A stretch of DNA of 64,000 bases from Schistocephalus solidus (Eukaryota > Platyhelminthes > Cestoda > Diphyllobothriidea > Diphyllobothriidae): positions 1-64,000 of the forward strand of contig WEDG01005083.1 of assembly GCA_017591395.1 (NCBI GenBank), given 5' to 3'. A program made the position numbers and the translations under genes. The stretch's first letter is position 1; every line of letters starts with the position of its first letter. Below the pieces are notes generated by a model. The model saw only the letters and a program-made list of their open reading frames with translations, had not been told where the DNA came from and did no database searches. This document shows, in pieces, positions 13,501-28,510 of the stretch.

Positions 13501-16500
13501 TGGAACTGGTCTCAGTCCGTCATAATACAAAACCGTGTCTCCAGCTTGTCTTGGCTTCTTATCATTAAAAGACTAGAGGTGCCGAGAGAGTAGGTATGAC
13601 CAACTCTACGGTATATTCTCCTGCGGCAGTTCAACAGCGACTTATTTAGCACACAAAAGCATATCAAAAGTCATTGCTAGAAATATTACTAACTGACGTA
13701 CAACGTGATCTTTAAGGTCGGGACCCAGGCTGCACTGGTTTCTTCCTGTAGAGTACCTGAAGATTCAACGGGTGCTTCGGTTACACAGCCAAACTAGTAC
13801 GTCATCTGGCGCTCCAATGCTGAGTCAACCGCCACCCAGTTTCATCTTCGCCTCCTCTTGCCGATTTGAAGACTGAAATTTTCACTTACAATTTAAGACA
13901 AAAGTAGAAGGCCACTTTCCAGGATCTTCTTTTGAGAATAAACAACCAATTAAGGAAGAACAAACCGTCTTACATTCCATATGTGAAGCCAGACGGTTTT
14001 TCTCTACCGCAGATGAAACACTTACGCGCGCCTGCAATCTCAAAAACTTAAGCACAATTTTCTTTTCATCCTAAGCTATGTACTCAAAATCTGGTCATTT
14101 CGCTTTACTTTCCTCCCTACAGGAAAAATACCTCTTTTTAAACAGCATACTAAACCTTGGTAAATTACTTGCGCAGTAGCAGTTTACGCTTACATCTAGT
14201 ATAGCTGGGAGTGTTTTTATGGAGATCAGTCATACGAAAGAACTAAAAATCACAATGATTTTGAAAGGCGTTTGCAACATTTGAAGCAGTTGAAATTAAT
14301 TACTAACCGGTGCAAGAGAAGACTATCACCATTCTGTGATAGTACTTAAGATTTCCGGCTTTTATAGCGCGGATCAAACTTTAGGTCCATGCTCAAAATG
14401 CAAAAACTCTCCGCTCTTTTCTATTTTATTAAGAGAAGACTGACATGAAGATGTCTGTACGAATGTGTTACAGGCAAACAACCGATATTGCGATAAAGAG
14501 ATCAAGGCGATACGAATTTGCATCACAACACCGAAGAGATATTGTGTCTGAAATAACTGTGGATGATGCTGCCATTAAAGGGACACCATATATGGCTCAT
14601 ACAATTTTGTGATTCGGGGTCATTTAGGTGACTATTTCACGGTTCCAAAATGTCATAGTCGCCAAAAATTGATGTTTCTTCAACAATTTTTTTTAAGGAG
14701 TGGCTTTTGCAGATGACTAAAAAGAAGCTGACAGTTCGTCCTGACTGAAATATCCTGGAGTTGTACTGCATGCTAATCACTGCTACAACCTCACCTAAGT
14801 AATCTTTTCCGAAAAGGAAATGCACTTCCGAATTTTGATTAATATTTCTCAAAATGAACCGCCTGCTGTATTTTGTGTGACCTTTGCCGACCAGTTTGCG
14901 AAACCTCAGGTTGCTATGTCAAATTATATAGACTTTCAGGCTTTTCATTTACTCATTTAGATGTTTGTCTTTTCCCAAATCTAGCTTTTTGGGTACACCT
15001 GCACCGGAGACCACTCAGGGACTTCCTGTGCCGCCTATCACCCACCCTCAAGTTGTTTCCAGGAGGAATAGCCCAACTTGCGTCAGCCAGCAAATCTCCG
15101 TGCACCGATCAAGGACCTCTTCAGAGGATTGTTTATCTGAGTTCGACGACAAACTTCCCTGGAAGGAGGACACGGAACCGCAGGGTATGATTAAAGACGA
15201 TATTATCCTTTTCTATTGCTCTCAAGTATTTTCAGTGGACCCAGACCCTTTTCATGCAGTGCATGCAAGCTAACAGCGGCTATCATGGCTCCTACCTACC
15301 TACCATATTAACGTGTGTCATAATTAGCGTCAATCACGCACTAGGAGTACAGCGCTGCATCCCTGGTTACCTTCAAGGCCCGCTTCTAGACCTCGCGGAA
15401 GGTCAGCTCAGGGTGCGACTTGGAATCCTGGCAGTGGATGCCTCTTTACCCTCAGCTTAGTTTGTTTTGCCTGTAAATCTATCCAGCCTAACTGCCCCTA
15501 GCTCAACTTTTTGAGAGTCCAAATTCGCTTTAAGGTCACCTTATGCAGACTTTTCGCCGATCACTAAACCCTAGCTCTTCATACACCACACTTCTTCATG
15601 GGAAGTCTTTTTTGTGTTTCGACAGAAGCGGAGGTCAAAGAAGCGCCAAGTACCGGCGCTGCAACTCTGGCCATAACACGATCCGCCCATTTTGAACTAT
15701 CTGAGGTCGTGCTTGCGACAAATGGGAGGCCGCCAAAACTCTCTGAGGTTGCTGGTGATGAGGACAAAGAGCTGGCAAGTTTGCGTCATTTTTCCTTCTT
15801 TTTCAGACAGACAGACAGGTAGATGCGACGGAGCGGTTTACTTTATATGCAAATAACGTTATTCACGAACAGTGTGCGCACACGACCGCATCTAGTAGCC
15901 TTGCTGTGAAAGCCGCTGAGCGTAGAACTTCGCATTCTGTACAAGCGTCTTGATCCAAGCAGGGGTGGCTTGTACGGTGGCGGGCATCTGCGTAGAGGCG
16001 AAAACGAAGCAGTTTTGGCATTGGCCGATTCTTCGGTCTCCACAGATAAGTCTTAGACAAACTTTACTCTGCCTATTTCATAGTCGCGCCGCTTACTTCC
16101 GCATCATCCCACCAGAAGAGGATTTAACACTGGTTAACGAAACTGCCCTACTGTACGGAATAGAAGACCATAGACCGAATACCAATGTAGTGGTAATATT
16201 ATTTGGTTTCTCCATGGGTGTGAGGATTACAGAGAGGAAGTCATGGCATAAGTGTACATCTGAAAAAAAAGGAGTGAATAAACAGAACCTCAGAAAACTT
16301 AGTACTGCACCACGATGTTGTTTTATGCAAAAAGCATCACCAGGGGAGCCCTTTATTCAAACTAGATGTGTGCTCGGAGTTTGATTGCCGTACCGTTAGT
16401 ATCCTGTTGCGCTCGACAGTTTTTTTCTATTGCAAGTTAAGGTGTTTGTTTAGTAAACTGAAACATAAATTTCAACATCAGTGAGATTTCTACGGTTTAA

Positions 16501-18146
16501 GATATTATGAATCTCATGTACGACAACCGTCTAGTTGACACATACTCCGAAGAAGATGTAATCGTTAGAACAAGAAGTTTATTGGCCTAACGCTTTGAAT
16601 TTTCTTATCCACCATCCGAGACGACGAGATAAGGCTGAAAAAGGCACAGAGTGTTCAAGTAGTACGCATTTACTATGCCACCATATGCCTAATCCAATAA
16701 GCAGATTTAGCGTTCATCGCCGGGGTGGGGTGTCGTAATTGAAGCGATGATTGCCCCATAACCCGTGTCCGAATTGCTACTCCAGTATGTATTTCCTATT
16801 TTGGGCTTATCTGGACGTCTGAAAAGGCTGACGACTTTGATTGCGTTCCCTGACGTGTTGATAGTTCTTATTTGTTGGATGTACACTTTCGTTACAGACA
16901 CCAACAATATCCCTGCCGCCAAAGGACGCATCGTCTGCAGTTATACGCCAGTGGATAGCAAGACTCGAGGTGGAGGTTAAACGTTTCAACGCGGAAAATG
17001 CTGCCTTGTCAAAGTTGCGCAAGGACCGTGAAGATGTAGGTTCTCCCGTTCCTGAATCCATATCTCCTTTCTATGTACTTTTTGCGTCTTGTATAAATAA
17101 GACTGACATGAGCTAGATATAACCTACAACCTACCGAAGAACATGCGTTTTTTTTCGCTGACACCTTCGCCAGTCGTTTTACAAGATCAATGAGGACTTG
17201 GGAAACCTGCTGATGGTTCGGCTCATGAGGCCGGCCCTCATTCGAACGTACGTTTTCCTTTGAATGGCCAGAATACCTTCCTTGCTGAAAATACTCGTAT
17301 AAACGGCCAGGGAGTTTGAAAACTCTGAGAGTGGATAGGGCGTCTAATGGCATGGCCGGGAACCTGCGTATTCAGAATTCGAACGACAAAGACGTGGGTG
17401 ACCTCGCGTTATGCAGTCACTTTGGGGCCAGCCTAAAGCCTGTTAGCACCATGAAGACTACTGAGCAAGTCGACTTGACCGGAGAGGAGTTTCGAAGCTG
17501 GTGCGGGCTTTGTCTCCAGGGGCTATTCAACTAATAAAATCGAATAATTCAATAAAAAGTGATCTTTTTGTTAGATGGGGGGGGGGGGGGGGAGCACATG
17601 TTGCCAGCTCTGAAAAAAATTTCGCCCACCTACCACGCCTTGAAGTAAGTGAGGCTAGAGGTAGCCAGTCGAGCCTGTTTGCGCAATTTCCGAAGAACCT
17701 CTCTGAAAGAAGTAAGGGCTTTCCTAATCGCCCACAGATGACAAGGAGTTTCGCAGGTATTCACACTGGGAGATGCCCCGTCATGCCAGGGCCCTGTATA
17801 GCTATGATTAGGCTTGAGAAATTATCTGGGCAAAGAAATTACCTCCGAAAAAGACGACTCCTGGGTGAAGAGCGCCCAGGATCGGTTGGGGCAAAACAGC
17901 GATGATTTTTAACCGAAGCGCAAGTGGTCACGAAAGCCGCAATATCTGAGCCCATCTGACTACCAAATCTAGGCGGAAATTAGGCTAGATACTCGTGGTA
18001 ACCCCTGTCAAAAAATCTAGCCCTCAGTTTCTAGCAGCTATGTCCGGAGGACTGGTTCAGTTTTTGGTAAATGAATCCCAGGTCTTATGAAGGATCTGCG
18101 GAGGCCCTTTGGGTAAACTTATCTTAAGGTTTTTATGCTGCGTTTT

Positions 18147-18227
<81 letters not shown>

Positions 18228-21200
18228 CTGTCGGCTACCTTACAGAAACCTAAGTTTCTCCTCTTAGGGGTGATTTTGCTGAGCCGGGCGAACATGAACA
18301 CAACTTTCCTGCCTGTAAACTTTGCCCGGTAAGATTTGGGGCCGCATGCTTCTACGTTTATGCTCTCTGCATAACATTTTATGCGTGGGATGTGTCGTGT
18401 AGCAAACCACCACACTCCGTTTGGAGTTCTTAGAATAATTCACATTTTAATAGTCTCCTGATGGGATTAACTTACTCCCGGTAAACTACATGATGCGGGC
18501 ATGTCGTTGTCCCTGAGTACTTAGGTTTATCTGCTCATTGCATAACGAGGATATTTTGAAAATTGTTTCAGAGTCTACGACAACTCGAAAAAGAGCGTCG
18601 TGAGTTTGAGGCAATGAAGGCTGAACAGGCAAGACATTTTGATGACTTCCGTAAGGAGGAAACGGCGAAACTGAAGTGAGTAGTGTTCCTTTTTTGGCTA
18701 CAGGTGCTCGTCTTGCCCATTTTTCTCAACTGGCTGCACTCCCTCGTTGGCCTTTCAAACTCACCCCTTCTACAGTGGTACAACCAACCTCATGATTAGG
18801 TTGCCTGCTGTTTCTGAAACCTTCCTACATTCACGCAGAAGTAAACACATATTCACCTGTCTTCCAGCAGAAACGTAATGCCATAGCCCCATAGTCTGTT
18901 GTTTGGATCACGAAAAAGCAACTATCTTCAAGGCCAAAAAGTGGCCAAACAAAAACTAACAAAGAAAGACCAATAAAGGCAGACGGGGTGGAGACCATAG
19001 CCGTTCTGAACTTATTCGATGTCTTCGCCAGCCATCCAAGCTCAGCCCGACGCCTGTACTTGGAACTGCACTCTTTTGCATCCACGTCGTACAGATGTCC
19101 TCACCGATGGCATTCACCCAAACTGGCTACCTGAAAATGGAATATGAAGATGTATGGGCTACGTAATTTTCGCAAAAATAACGTCGTACTGTGCCCTTGA
19201 GTATACTCAACCGGTGCAAACAACTGCAAGACATCTGCATGCCCATTCCGATCGACTTTCGAAGCCCTTTTATGTTAAAATATCTTAAAGAAAGCTTGCT
19301 CAAAAGTATCCTGTCTCATATTCACTTGGTAGAGAGAAACATGTGATTTTTCTCATAAGGAAAGTATACAGCTTGCCGACTGTAAACCCTAAGCGCAGGC
19401 AGAACCACAAATCAGGAGCGAAATTAGTGGGAAATTGAAATGTTTTTTTTTTTTAACTGAAAGATACTGCCTCCTCAGGTGTAAATTTTGGAATGTTAAG
19501 TACTTTTCTACCAAATGAGTACTAGAAAAAAGATATTTTCTTGCATGTCTTGAACAAAATAGCTTTGAATATATAAGGGTTTAAGAAATAACTTCGAACA
19601 ATTCATACTACTTAAAGCAATCATTTTTTACCGAGTTTTTTTTTTCTGGCGACCGGAAAGAACAGCCGGCATTCTGTCTTGACTGTAATATATTTGTGTT
19701 GTGCTGTTTCGTAATCAGTATTACAACCTTGGTAATACTTTCTAACTATAAACACATTTCAGAATTTCCTATAACATTTTATGTAATGCAACAAATGGGG
19801 TTGGTTAGTTTGCCGATAAAAAGTCGTCTAAGATGTGTGGTTCGGTGCCTGTAGTACAGGATACTGTGGCGAAAAGAAATATTTCACTGCCACCTGCTTT
19901 CGTTGCTAACATTAACTTACGGCAAATAGGCGGGACGTCCCGTCTAAAGTATCTCTGCATACCGTGAATACTGGGCACATAACTCACATTACTGACGTCT
20001 GCTCATTCAAAGAGGGCCGTGAGTTTGCCAAGTCTATGCGCATGGACTACTCGCGCTCCAGGTGGTATCTTGATTTGTATACCGTGTGAAAAGAGTCTTG
20101 GAGGCTTGTGGAAGGGGCAGCAAGCATTTGGAGTGCGCTTTTCAACAACACAAGAAACAATCTTGCGAGAAGCAGATTTGGCAGAAAAAATGGAGTTCGG
20201 ATCGGTTATTTCTTAATCACAATCCATCACCCACCAGTAACACACTCACCTGGAGATTGGATAACTCGTGACTCCAATCTGGACCCTTTTGTTTATTCGG
20301 CGTTAAGTCCAAGACTTTACCACTAGGCCATAAGCTCGTTTTCCTGTCCACTGCGTTTTGGAATATTAATTAGCCGGCGTCAACTGATAAGCCAAATATA
20401 GGGCATTCAGGTATCTTTTGCCTTTTTGGATATTCAATCTGCATTATTACGGGTTGCCACGCGACGGCGAGGACATTAGCTTGAACTGCAAGACACAGTA
20501 GCCTGAGCGTGTTTGGTATTGCAACTAGGTTTAAGAATGACCTTCCCACGCTATTATAGAAATATGTATGTTGCATATATATGCTCCGCATATGCTGCTA
20601 GTCGCTTTGCGACTGCCTATGAAAGCTCTTCATTGAGTCTCAAGGCACAACAGGATAAACATGTCCCGTAGTTCGTTCGGTGAACGTACTTACAACATGC
20701 GTACATCTTTAGAGATAGATGATCTTCTTTGGGAACGAAACCTAGTTCCCCAATTCATTGCCAGACATACAAAAGCAGTAACCTTTTAACCATACCTAAC
20801 AAAAGATTGTCTGATTGGTTGAAATTTGTACCAGTAGGCGTCCATTGCATTCAGTCACCTGTTCGGGATTCGGCTGCATCCTTCTCCACGTCCTCTTGAA
20901 CACCTCGCGTGCGTTACTGACAAGCCACATGCCTTATCTGAGTGCATTGCTTACAAGAATTTACGGCAATTTTTTACTGGGTAGGCACCAAAAATCCGCG
21001 TGCTCGCCCATGCTTATGTGTGCCCGTGTGTGCATAATCATCTGGGGTAGATGTTCGCGTCTCCTAACCGCTAGCTGGTTTCGGCAGATTTATCGGTTTG
21101 GTTACAGTAAACTGCGACACAAGTGATGCATGCTTTATTTCTATTGAACTAGTAAATCTTGTCGTTTCTGGCCGTTTTTGTTCTACTAGCCGTCGCCAGC

Positions 21201-24200
21201 CAATCATACACAACCGCAACTTTGGAGGGCCTCGGGTTCGAACCCACATTATTTGGACATTGAGTGTAAAATAGTCCAGTGCCCTAATATTGGACAATGG
21301 GCCTGTTGTCCTGTCAATTGTTATCGGAAATACTCACTATGATAGCTGAGTGCTCAATCTACAATCCTCGTAGACAGTCGCTTCGCGACTAGTCGTATAT
21401 GCACAAAAAAAGGCTATTTCCCCGATTTCACGGTCTCAAACCTACACAGAACAGGAATACCTCTGTGAACCTTCATTTATCCTGGTGACGTTAACAGCAA
21501 ATTTATTTCCTCACCAAGAATTCGAAGTGGACGGGGAAATTGGCAGCCTATCAGGTAGCCCGAAGTAGGAGCAGCCGATGCGAGTTCTTCCGATGTAATC
21601 TCCTTTTTCATCCCCACCCGCACAGGCATGTCGATCGAAATTGTTAAGGACCTCAGGGAAAATATGATACGCTGAACAAAATTTCAATCGAGTGCCTGTC
21701 ATGGAACCGGCGTCGCCCCTCGAGACCATCCTCACTTAGGTTTGAGAACAAAAGAAGGGAACGCCGATCGGTTCACCTCCGTCGGACTCGACTGTTGAAG
21801 CGGTTCTGCAGCGGCTTGAGTCTTAAGCTCATACTCCCCGACGCTCTGGGCCCGCTACGTCGACGAAACATTCCTCGTAATTCAAAGGTTCGATCAACTA
21901 TTTTCCGTCATGCGGTTCAACATCGAAGAAGTCAACAATCGTTTACCCTTCCTTGATGCGCAACTTACAAGACGAGAACATAAGAACTATGATATGCCAT
22001 ACGGCAACAAATACTAGGTCCATCCTCCGTTTAAAAAGGAGTCCTCCTATTGATTACAAACGCCGTTTTGTCCGAGCTGCCTCTAACACGCTGCAGCGCT
22101 GACAGCAGCCGTATTCTCTATTCAAAGCTAATGCTAACTTAAGTTCCTTCACACCTAAGTACCTGATAAAGCCTTCCCGTGAGCGGTCGAACAATGTGAA
22201 GCCGAGATTTTTACTCGCAACTCCCTATATAGAGAATTTTTAGGGTTGACATCGAAGATCCTGAAGCCTTTTAGAATTTCTGTCAACCATAGACCAGGAT
22301 CCTGCCATCAGGCAGAAAATACGGATAACCAACTGCTGCCTGTCGGTAATAGAATAGCCAGTAGTGGTTTACCATATACCATGCTAGGATTGCAGTGTGA
22401 GGTATTTTTATGAAAGGGACGAGCGTTTTTTTCAAGAGCTCCTGCTTACAGTCAGCCGCACAGACAAACTATCTCTGATATACGGCCACCTACAACAGGA
22501 GAAGCACGGTTTCGCCTTTGAGACGGTGGATGTCATCAGCCAGCCGGTGAAAAGACGACCAGACTGTTACTCGAAGGAAGAAACGGACCAGAGGCCAACT
22601 GACCGGTACGGAAAATCTGCACACTAACGCGTCCACAAAGCCGAACTCAATTTGGGCGCACAGCGACGACGGATCAGTCCAACTGATGTTGAGTGGTGGG
22701 ACTGACAGGCACACTGATTTTGCACCAAATATGACGGTCGTAAAGGGGACAAAAGGTACGCGAACCCACCAGCGGTCCGCCACAGAGAGGTCAAAACACT
22801 GGGAAACAAACAAGCAGGTCAAAGTTCATGCATCGGAAATGGCTATAATATGAGGGGGTGACAAAGCTGAATAAATTACGGTTTGCAGGAACAGCCACTT
22901 CGCCACTCTGATAATGAAAATGAGGAAGTTCACACAACCAGTACAGATGCAATTCGGTCTATCAAGTGGTCTCCTCTTCTTCGCTGAGGAGATTATGGAA
23001 GTGCTAATATATATTAACCTGGAATCTCCTTGCTTGCTGGTTTTTGGAGCTTGCTGAATTCTTTAGGCGAACTGCTCGGCGTGCATCCATTCCTGTAAAA
23101 AGAGGAGGAGAAGAAGGAGAGGAGTTCTGTGTCCCAGAATTGTATTTCTCCAACTTCCTTAATTCTTATTTGGGCCCATCGGCAAAGGTACCTGGAAACG
23201 TACAGGTTAAGTGGAATTAAAATAACTCCCCGGAGTGACTTTTGTCCCAGTGCTTGATACTACGGTGGCCGTTTGATGGTGCCTCTTGGCTAGGCCGCTG
23301 TTTTAATGTCGGGCTTCCTGTGGCAGGCGTAAACTTCGGTTACCCTATTCACATGCGGTCGAAAGCCAAGTGGCCTTTTCAAACAAAACGCCTTTTCTAC
23401 AGTCGCTTGCAAACACAGAGGTACCAAAGTGAACTACGCTTCGGCATAGCCCACGGATAACTCTTTTGCTCCTCGATGACTTCCATCACAGTCAGGAGAA
23501 CTACGCGTTCAGCGTCCGAAGCATAGACACTTATTTTTCGTACCGGTATTGTCTACCCATCCCTCCCTGGCTGTAAAAGATCTTGACGGTTTGCGGTCAC
23601 TCGGCCACTCAAGTCCAATTGAACGCTTCGCCGGTAGGTGAAGAAACTGAAGGGTCAAATCCTCCAACAAGAGATGTCATCTGCCTTCTACCGCCATAAT
23701 ATAGCGAATTAACGTATATTAAAACACTGGACAACAACTAACAAACGAGGATTCATATGTTCAATTAGCTGGCTATGCGGAGGTTGGATCTGAATTCACA
23801 TTTGACAACAGATATTAGTGAATGCTTGGCCACGAGTTTGACTTTGACTCATTCGACATAGTGGGTTTAGGTAACAAGTGCACAATGTAACGGGTTACCA
23901 GAGGCATGGTGGACCAATATCCGTTTAAGCAGCCGCCTACCCCCAGCATACATAACCTTACGAACTCACCTTGTAAGCGAACAACTTCGATAGGGTGCTG
24001 TGCGCTGCTTACTCACCTTGGACAGCCTTGTCTCGCAGCTACCCCGCTAGCAGTCTCAGGATCTGGTGGTTAGGTGCAAGCCGTGGCTAAGGTTAGTTCA
24101 GGAGAACACAAACGTACGCACGCAGTCGTAACCCTCTCCCTCCCGGCTGCGTGGCGGCCCCGTCAATCACTGCTGGTGTGCGGCCGCACCTGCCCTTCAA

Positions 24201-25701
24201 AAATGCTGACCCGAATAAAGTTATCTCGATGATCGCCTCTTCATCCTTGGTTACTCTAAAGCGCAATCTTTTTCAACTCCATTGCTACCTATGGGAAAAT
24301 GACATTACTGACAAATACAAGGGTGACTGTAATATCCGTTTCCGGTTTATTAGCCGTCACCAGCTAGCCAAATCCCAAACCTAGTTGTTGTAAAACCTGA
24401 GGCTCAAACCCGCGACCTGTTGGTTAGAAGTCCATCACCCTAATCCTTGAGCCACGGGCTCCTTATCCTGTTAGTTGTGATCTGTTATACTACTCGGGAC
24501 AGAAGGCACTCACCGATCGCTTTACGGGACCTAATAGTCCCGTAGGCGGTCGAACAATGACTATGCATAGATGCACATAAGCACTACCCACTGGAATAGC
24601 CATTCCAGCTGTGTAGCTGTCAGCAGCCAGTCCTACCTCTGACCAACACTGCAGCGACAACAGTGGGAAGAAGGAGGAGATGGAGTACTTACATGCCCTT
24701 TGTACAGCCAACGGTTATCCAAAGTCCTTCTTCCGCAAATGCCTCAGTTTGAGCGGTCGAGCGAAGAGAAGCCAAAGTTTTGGCTCGCAATCCCCTATGT
24801 GCGAAACTTTTCAGAGGCGACGGCAAGAATCCTATAACCTTTTGGGATTGGCGTGGCTCATAAACCGGAATGCACTATCAGACAGCAAGCGATGAAGCCC
24901 AAAAACCCGCTACCAGTAACAGAACAATCTAACAGTGGTTTACAGCATACCATGCGAAGATTGTGATGCAAGGTATGTTGGTAAAACGGGCAAGCACCTG
25001 GGCACAAGGTTGCATGAACACCGACTTGCAATCAACCGCAAAGACAAGTTGTCTTTGGTTTATGGTCACGCGCATCAGCTGAACCACAATTTCGCCTTTG
25101 AGAAAACGAAGGTAATTGGCCGAGCCAATGAGAAGATGGCCAGACCGGTGCTCGAGAGTTGGTCCTCGACTAGCACGCTCAACCGAGCTATAGACTTGCA
25201 TCCCGCCTAACAGGCGCTTCGAACAAGGCTCGGATCAGTTTGGCCATGGCCAATAAGTCAAACGAGCATGTGGAACCGAGAGCCCACGCTCACGGAAAAA
25301 GCGGGGTGGCGCCCGAAGGTCAGATGACCAAAGTCAAACACTGCCTCACGAATGCGCCCGTAAAACGGAGAACAACTCACGAGAGAAGCAACGAGTGATC
25401 AGTCCGCTGATTGACGTGGGGGAGGCCAACAGGCACGCTGCTATGCCTAAACCTACGATTGCTCTAAAGGGGACTTCGGGGAGGTCTTAGCAAGTCAGCA
25501 GCGAACGGGCAGGTCAAAGTTCACGCGTCCACCATGGATATAATACGAGGCACGCGGCAAGACTGACTAACTCAAGACCACCAGGAGCAGCAAACACTAT
25601 ACTCTGATTATGGAAGCGAGAAGGCTTTCGAAACTTCAGTACAAATACAATTTGGTCTAGGAACACGCCCCCTCTTCTTCTTCTTCAGGAGATGATGAAC
25701 G

Positions 25702-25778
<77 letters not shown>

Positions 25779-27709
25779 GAAAGAAGGCTCGTCGGAAAAA
25801 TCGAGGTTTACTCGTGAATTTTCAAGCTGGTTACACCAACCCGTCGTCAGACGAAATGAGAAGTAAGAGTTGGGATTATCACGCTGGAGGGTTTATGGGC
25901 AGAGAGGTGTGGCTTCGCTACGTAGATGATACCTTCGTGGTCATTAACAACTGCGAAGTGGAACGGCTGCATGAAAGTCTTAATGGTGTCTTCCCTGCTA
26001 TACAATTCACCCGCGAAGGAGCAACAGGCGACATCCTCCCGTTTCTCGACGTCACGGTGCAAAGATTGAGTGATGGCCAGCTCGCAACCAGCGTCCACAG
26101 AAAAGACTCAAATGCCGAAATAATCCTGAACTATGGGAGCAATCATCCTGCTGCCCACAAACGAAGCTGCGTTCGAGCTCTTTTTCACCGCGCCTTCCGG
26201 TACTGTAACAGCGAGTATCTACTTAAAAAAAGAACTTGCCTATTTATACAAACTATTCCGATCTAACGGATATCCGATGAGCTTCGTGAAAAACTGTTTC
26301 CGAAGTCACAGGCAACCACAATATCAGAGCTCTAATGGAGAAATAGTACCGAGGAAATTCGTTTCATTGCCATACATGCAGGGCATTTCGGAAACGATCG
26401 CCCGACAATTAGACCGATTTGGTATCTGCATCGCTCACAAGCCAGCGTCCTCCCTGCGGGCAGCACTATCACGTGTTAAAGATCCCGTACCCAAAGAGCA
26501 ACAAACCAATGTTATTTACCGCATTCCATGTGCGAATTGCTCTTGCGCTTATGTAGGCCATACAGGCCGACGACTTGAACACAAACTGGCCATCCGCCGA
26601 CGCGATCCCTTGTCTCTCGTGTTTGCGCACGCCGTTGATTGCGACCACCGCTTCAATTGGGAGGGAACGAAAGTTGTCGCCATGGCTAGCACCAAACAGG
26701 TACGCGAATTCCTCGAAGCTTGGCACTCCGGCAAAAACAGTATCAACCGCCACGTCGATCTGGATGCGCATTACGAAGGTCTGCGTGCACGGTCCACTGA
26801 CTTGCGCCCACCTTAAAATCAACATCTGCTTATCTGTGCCCAGCCAAGTGTAACCTCGCTGACTCTGCATCTCCCGCCCCTTGACTTGCTATCATAACTC
26901 TAGCACCCCTCCCCTTACATGCGACAGCTATCGTAACAGGATTCACGGCCCCCAAAACCCCCCATGGCGTCAGTCTGTTGATGTAACCTCTCTGCCCATA
27001 AACCCTCCAGCGTGACAATCCCATTTCTTACTTCTCATTTCGTCTGACGACGGGTTCGTGTAACCAGCTTGAAAATTCACGAGTAAACCTCGATTTTCCG
27101 ACGAGCCTTCTTTCTTCATTTATCATCTCGGAATGCATACTACCTCAACTATTCACCATATATATGTATATATAAGGTCGCGAGTTCGAGGCTCGGGCAC
27201 CGCATAGCCTGGGTTTGGGTATGGCTGGCTGATGACGGCTAATAAGCCAGAAATGGCCATTCCAGTCTCCCTTGTCTTTGTCGGTCATGTTATTCTGCCT
27301 ATGTACTAAGCTGCCTTATGGCTGCTGGCGGGGCTTGAGAGTTAGCCCCAAGGCACAACGGGACGAGTGAGTCCTGTAACCGATCGGTGAGCGCTCCATT
27401 ACCAATGTCAATATTCCCGATCGAAACCGGCAAGACAACGAGCTCGTGGCGCAGTTGGTAGAGCGTTGGACTTCTGCCCAACAAGGTCGCGAGTTCGAGG
27501 CTCGGGCACCGCATCGCCTGGGTTTGGGTATGGCTGGCTGATGACGGCTAATAAGCCAGAAATGGTCATTCCAGTCTCCCTTGTCTTTGTCGGTCATGTT
27601 ATTCTGCCTATGTACTAAGCTGCCTTATGGCTGCTGGCGGGCTTGAGAGTTAGCCCCAAGGCACAACGGGACGAGTGAGTCCTGTAACCGATCGGTGAGC
27701 GCTCCATTA

Positions 27710-27773
<64 letters not shown>

Positions 27774-28454
27774 TAATGGAGCGCTCACCGATCGGTTACA
27801 GGACTCACTCGTCCCGATGTGCCTTGGGGCTATATATATATATATATATATAAGGTCAGACCCGAAATTTCAATGAACATTTGGGTCGAAGACAATCAAC
27901 CACTGTGGAATAACCACGTAATGCCCATTCTACAAACAATTAGTACTACAAGTAGTATGAATCTTATATGGCAAAGACATTATACCGTACTTCCAACATA
28001 GGTACTAGCTAAAAGCCTCGACACGTGTTTCGCCGATGTTTCTGTTACTGCGTGACACAACAACGAGGGGTTCGGCTCCTCAGTGGGTCCCCCGGCGTTC
28101 TCTATGCGGTTTCTGGTATATGGACTCCAGAGAATAATCGGGTAAATAATTTCTGAAATTATTAAGGGCAGGACATGGAGTCAGGTGATTCGGACATGAC
28201 ATATATACAAACATACATGCGACAGCTATCGTAACAGGATTCACGGCCCCCCAAAACCCCCCCTGGGGTCAGTCTGTCGATGTAACCTCTCTGCCCCTAA
28301 ACCCTCCAGCGTGACAATCCCAACTCTAACTTCTCATTTCGTCTAACGACGGGTTGGTGTAACCAGCTTGAAAATTCACGAGTAAACCTCGATTTTCCGA
28401 CGAGCCTTCTTTCTTCATTTATCATCTCGGAATGCATACTACCTCAACTATTCA

Positions 28455-28510
<56 letters not shown>

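Noticed and set aside
18119..18415. Frame with repeated Tyr-Ile
   Set aside because: Translation of the (TA)n tract; the same applies to the frames at 36438-36968.
27040..27075. CTGACGA near GAAA in the PLE terminal repeat
   Set aside because: Core boxes are present but no helix II closes directly on them and there is no proper cleavage triplet. The similar motif at 29548-29572 also fails.
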